From NCBI GenBank assembly GCA_035606695.1, contig DATNEW010000039.1:1-64000 (forward strand): DNA of 64,000 bases, read 5' to 3'. The notes below the pieces were generated by a model. That model did no database searches. It was not told the DNA's origin and saw nothing but the letters and a program-made list of their open reading frames with translations. The stretch comes from Gemmatimonadaceae bacterium (lineage in GTDB: Bacteria; Gemmatimonadota; Gemmatimonadetes; Gemmatimonadales; Gemmatimonadaceae). How positions within the stretch are numbered: position 1 is the stretch's first letter; every line of letters begins with the position of its first letter. The translations under genes were made by a program, and so were the position numbers. Below, one piece after another: positions 63,001-64,000 of this stretch.

Positions 63001-63624
63001 ATGACGATCACCGGATACTCGGACCGCATCAACCACGCGTTGGCGTTCGCCGCGAAACATCACGACCAGCAAGTGCGGAAAGGCACGCGGTTGCCGTACA
63101 TCACGCATCCGGCCAACGTGGCCATCATCCTGACGCGGTATGGCCGCGACGATCAGACCGTGGTGGGCGGCATTCTGCACGACGTCATCGAAGACTGCGT
63201 GCGGCAGGCGTACACGCGTGAGATGCTGGAACAGCGCATCGGCGACAAGTTCGGCAACGAGGTTCTCGATATCGTCCTTGCGGTGACATTTCGCCGCGTG
63301 GACGACGACGGCATCGAGCTCTCGCACGATGAACGGCGCGACGATTATCTCGAGCGCCTTGCGCAGGCGAGCGAGTCCGCGCGCTGGGTATGCGCGGCGG
63401 ACAAGCTCCACAACTCGAGCACCGTGCTCGCGGATCTTCGCCGTACGATAGATCCGAACAGTGTCTGGAGCCGGTTCACCGGCGGACGCGAAGGAACCAT
63501 CCGCTGGTACCGCCGCGTCTTCGATCGCCTCACCGCGCTCGGCTTCAAAGCCGAGCTCATGGAAGAGTTGGAGCGGGCGGTCGTGGGTCTCGAGGAGTAC
63601 GAGCCCGAGCCCGCGTCACACTGA
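63001..63624 (+). CDS. HD-domain protein, (p)ppGpp hydrolase-like (MESH1 type)
   Basis: A 207-aa HD protein. Metal-binding motifs are in [23 protein letters not shown] and [10 protein letters not shown], the H...HD...D set of RelA/SpoT and MESH1 hydrolases. No synthetase or TGS domain is present, so it should only hydrolyse, probably (p)ppGpp or a related nucleotide; this is inference from family. Start 63001 ([10 protein letters not shown]). It overlaps the end of the convergent ispG by 9 nt. Confidence 0.82.
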   Translation: MTITGYSDRINHALAFAAKHHDQQVRKGTRLPYITHPANVAIILTRYGRDDQTVVGGILHDVIEDCVRQAYTREMLEQRIGDKFGNEVLDIVLAVTFRRVDDDGIELSHDERRDDYLERLAQASESARWVCAADKLHNSSTVLADLRRTIDPNSVWSRFTGGREGTIRWYRRVFDRLTALGFKAELMEELERAVVGLEEYEPEPASH

Positions 63625-64000
63625 CGCCGCCTCCGCCTTCGCACTCGTGGAATAGTGGCTCGCCACGTAGTCTTCGAGAATCTTTAGAAAATCGTGAACG
63701 ATAGTGTCGCCCTTGAGCGTCGTCATCAACTTGCCGTCGACGTACACCGGCGCTTTCGGTTCCTCGAAGGTGCCAGGCAGCGAGATGCCGATGTTCGCGT
63801 GCTTGGACTCGCCCGGGCCGTTCACGACGCAGCCCATGACGGCGACCTTCATTTCCTCGACACCGGGCCGCTCCTCCCGCCACGCCGGCATCTGCTCGCG
63901 AATGTACGTCTGAATATCCTCGGCCATATGCTGAAAGAATGTCGAGGTGGTGCGACCGCAGCCCGGGCACGCAGTCACCTGAGGTGAGAAGCTCCGAAGC
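63616..64000 (-). CDS. ispG: 4-hydroxy-3-methylbut-2-enyl diphosphate synthase, C-terminal part
   Basis: The last 128 codons of IspG (GcpE) of the non-mevalonate isoprenoid pathway; the gene continues past the right edge. The [4Fe-4S] ligands lie in TACPGCGRT, and the third Cys in [12 protein letters not shown]; the C-terminal Cys cluster supports a working enzyme. Reads [20 protein letters not shown] near its end. The 3' end overlaps the convergent HD gene. Confidence 0.92.
   Translation of the reverse strand, partial: LRSFSPQVTACPGCGRTTSTFFQHMAEDIQTYIREQMPAWREERPGVEEMKVAVMGCVVNGPGESKHANIGISLPGTFEEPKAPVYVDGKLMTTLKGDTIVHDFLKILEDYVASHYSTSAKAEAASV

Overview
The window is 64 kb of GC-rich, densely packed chromosome from a Gram-negative bacterium. 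It holds the replication origin neighbourhood: rpmH-rnpA-yidD-yidC-MBL hydrolase-mnmE run leftwards from the origin, dnaA and dnaN run rightwards, and parA-parB plus mnmG lie about 23 kb to the right. The gene content (outer-membrane barrel protein, TonB-type lipoprotein, M16 peptidase pairs, zf-HC2 anti-sigma factor, Ser/Thr kinase, BMP-type nucleoside transporter) and gene order fit a Gemmatimonadota-like organism. That assignment is inference; there is no rRNA or tRNA in the window to test it.

Layout. 0-6.6 kb: a tandem repeat, then a tightly overlapped minus-strand block holA-SPOR protein-mutS-TonB lipoprotein-cystathionine beta-synthase. 6.7-14.7 kb: ECF sigma/anti-sigma pair, NUDIX hydrolase, cytoplasmic M16 peptidase pair, alpha/beta hydrolase, YdcF protein, upp, DUF2225 protein. 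14.8-24.4 kb: Zn-protease, mnmE, MBL hydrolase, yidC, yidD, rnpA, rpmH, dnaA, oriC, dnaN, DUF4126 protein. 24.5-29.7 kb: RNase P RNA, a degenerate-receiver AraC regulator with a histidine-box protein, pyrE, sensor kinase, Ser/Thr kinase, cold-shock gene. 29.8-37.7 kb: polA, type IV pilin-like protein, acyltransferase, MFS transporter, lipoprotein. 37.7-44.1 kb: six-gene nucleoside-type ABC operon containing a Nif3-like protein and an MFS carrier. 44.2-48.9 kb: parB, parA, two parS sites, SIMPL protein, mnmG. 49-64 kb: small membrane proteins, YheT hydrolase, repeat array, ArsC-like protein, ABC-F ATPase, Omp85-like protein, murB, periplasmic M16 pair, cupredoxin, polysaccharide co-polymerase-like protein, msrC, (p)ppGpp-hydrolase-like HD protein and the end of ispG.

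Most neighbouring same-strand genes overlap by 4 nt (ATGA or GTGA), implying widespread translational coupling.

The most unusual signals are not protein families. (1) A dispersed repeat of about 47-57 bp starting GCGGAATTCC occurs as tandem arrays at 1-191 and 51104-51263, as a single copy at 23705, and inside the RNase P RNA gene. (2) Inverted pairs of GATGGGCG-type arrays (REPIN-like) sit next to upp, dnaA and polA, and related sequence is translated in polA and the TonB lipoprotein. (3) rnpA has no canonical start codon and carries a perfect 15-bp inverted repeat enclosing two smaller hairpins. (4) The dnaA-dnaN gap looks like a working origin, with a DnaA box, DnaA-trio-like triplets and an AT-rich tract.
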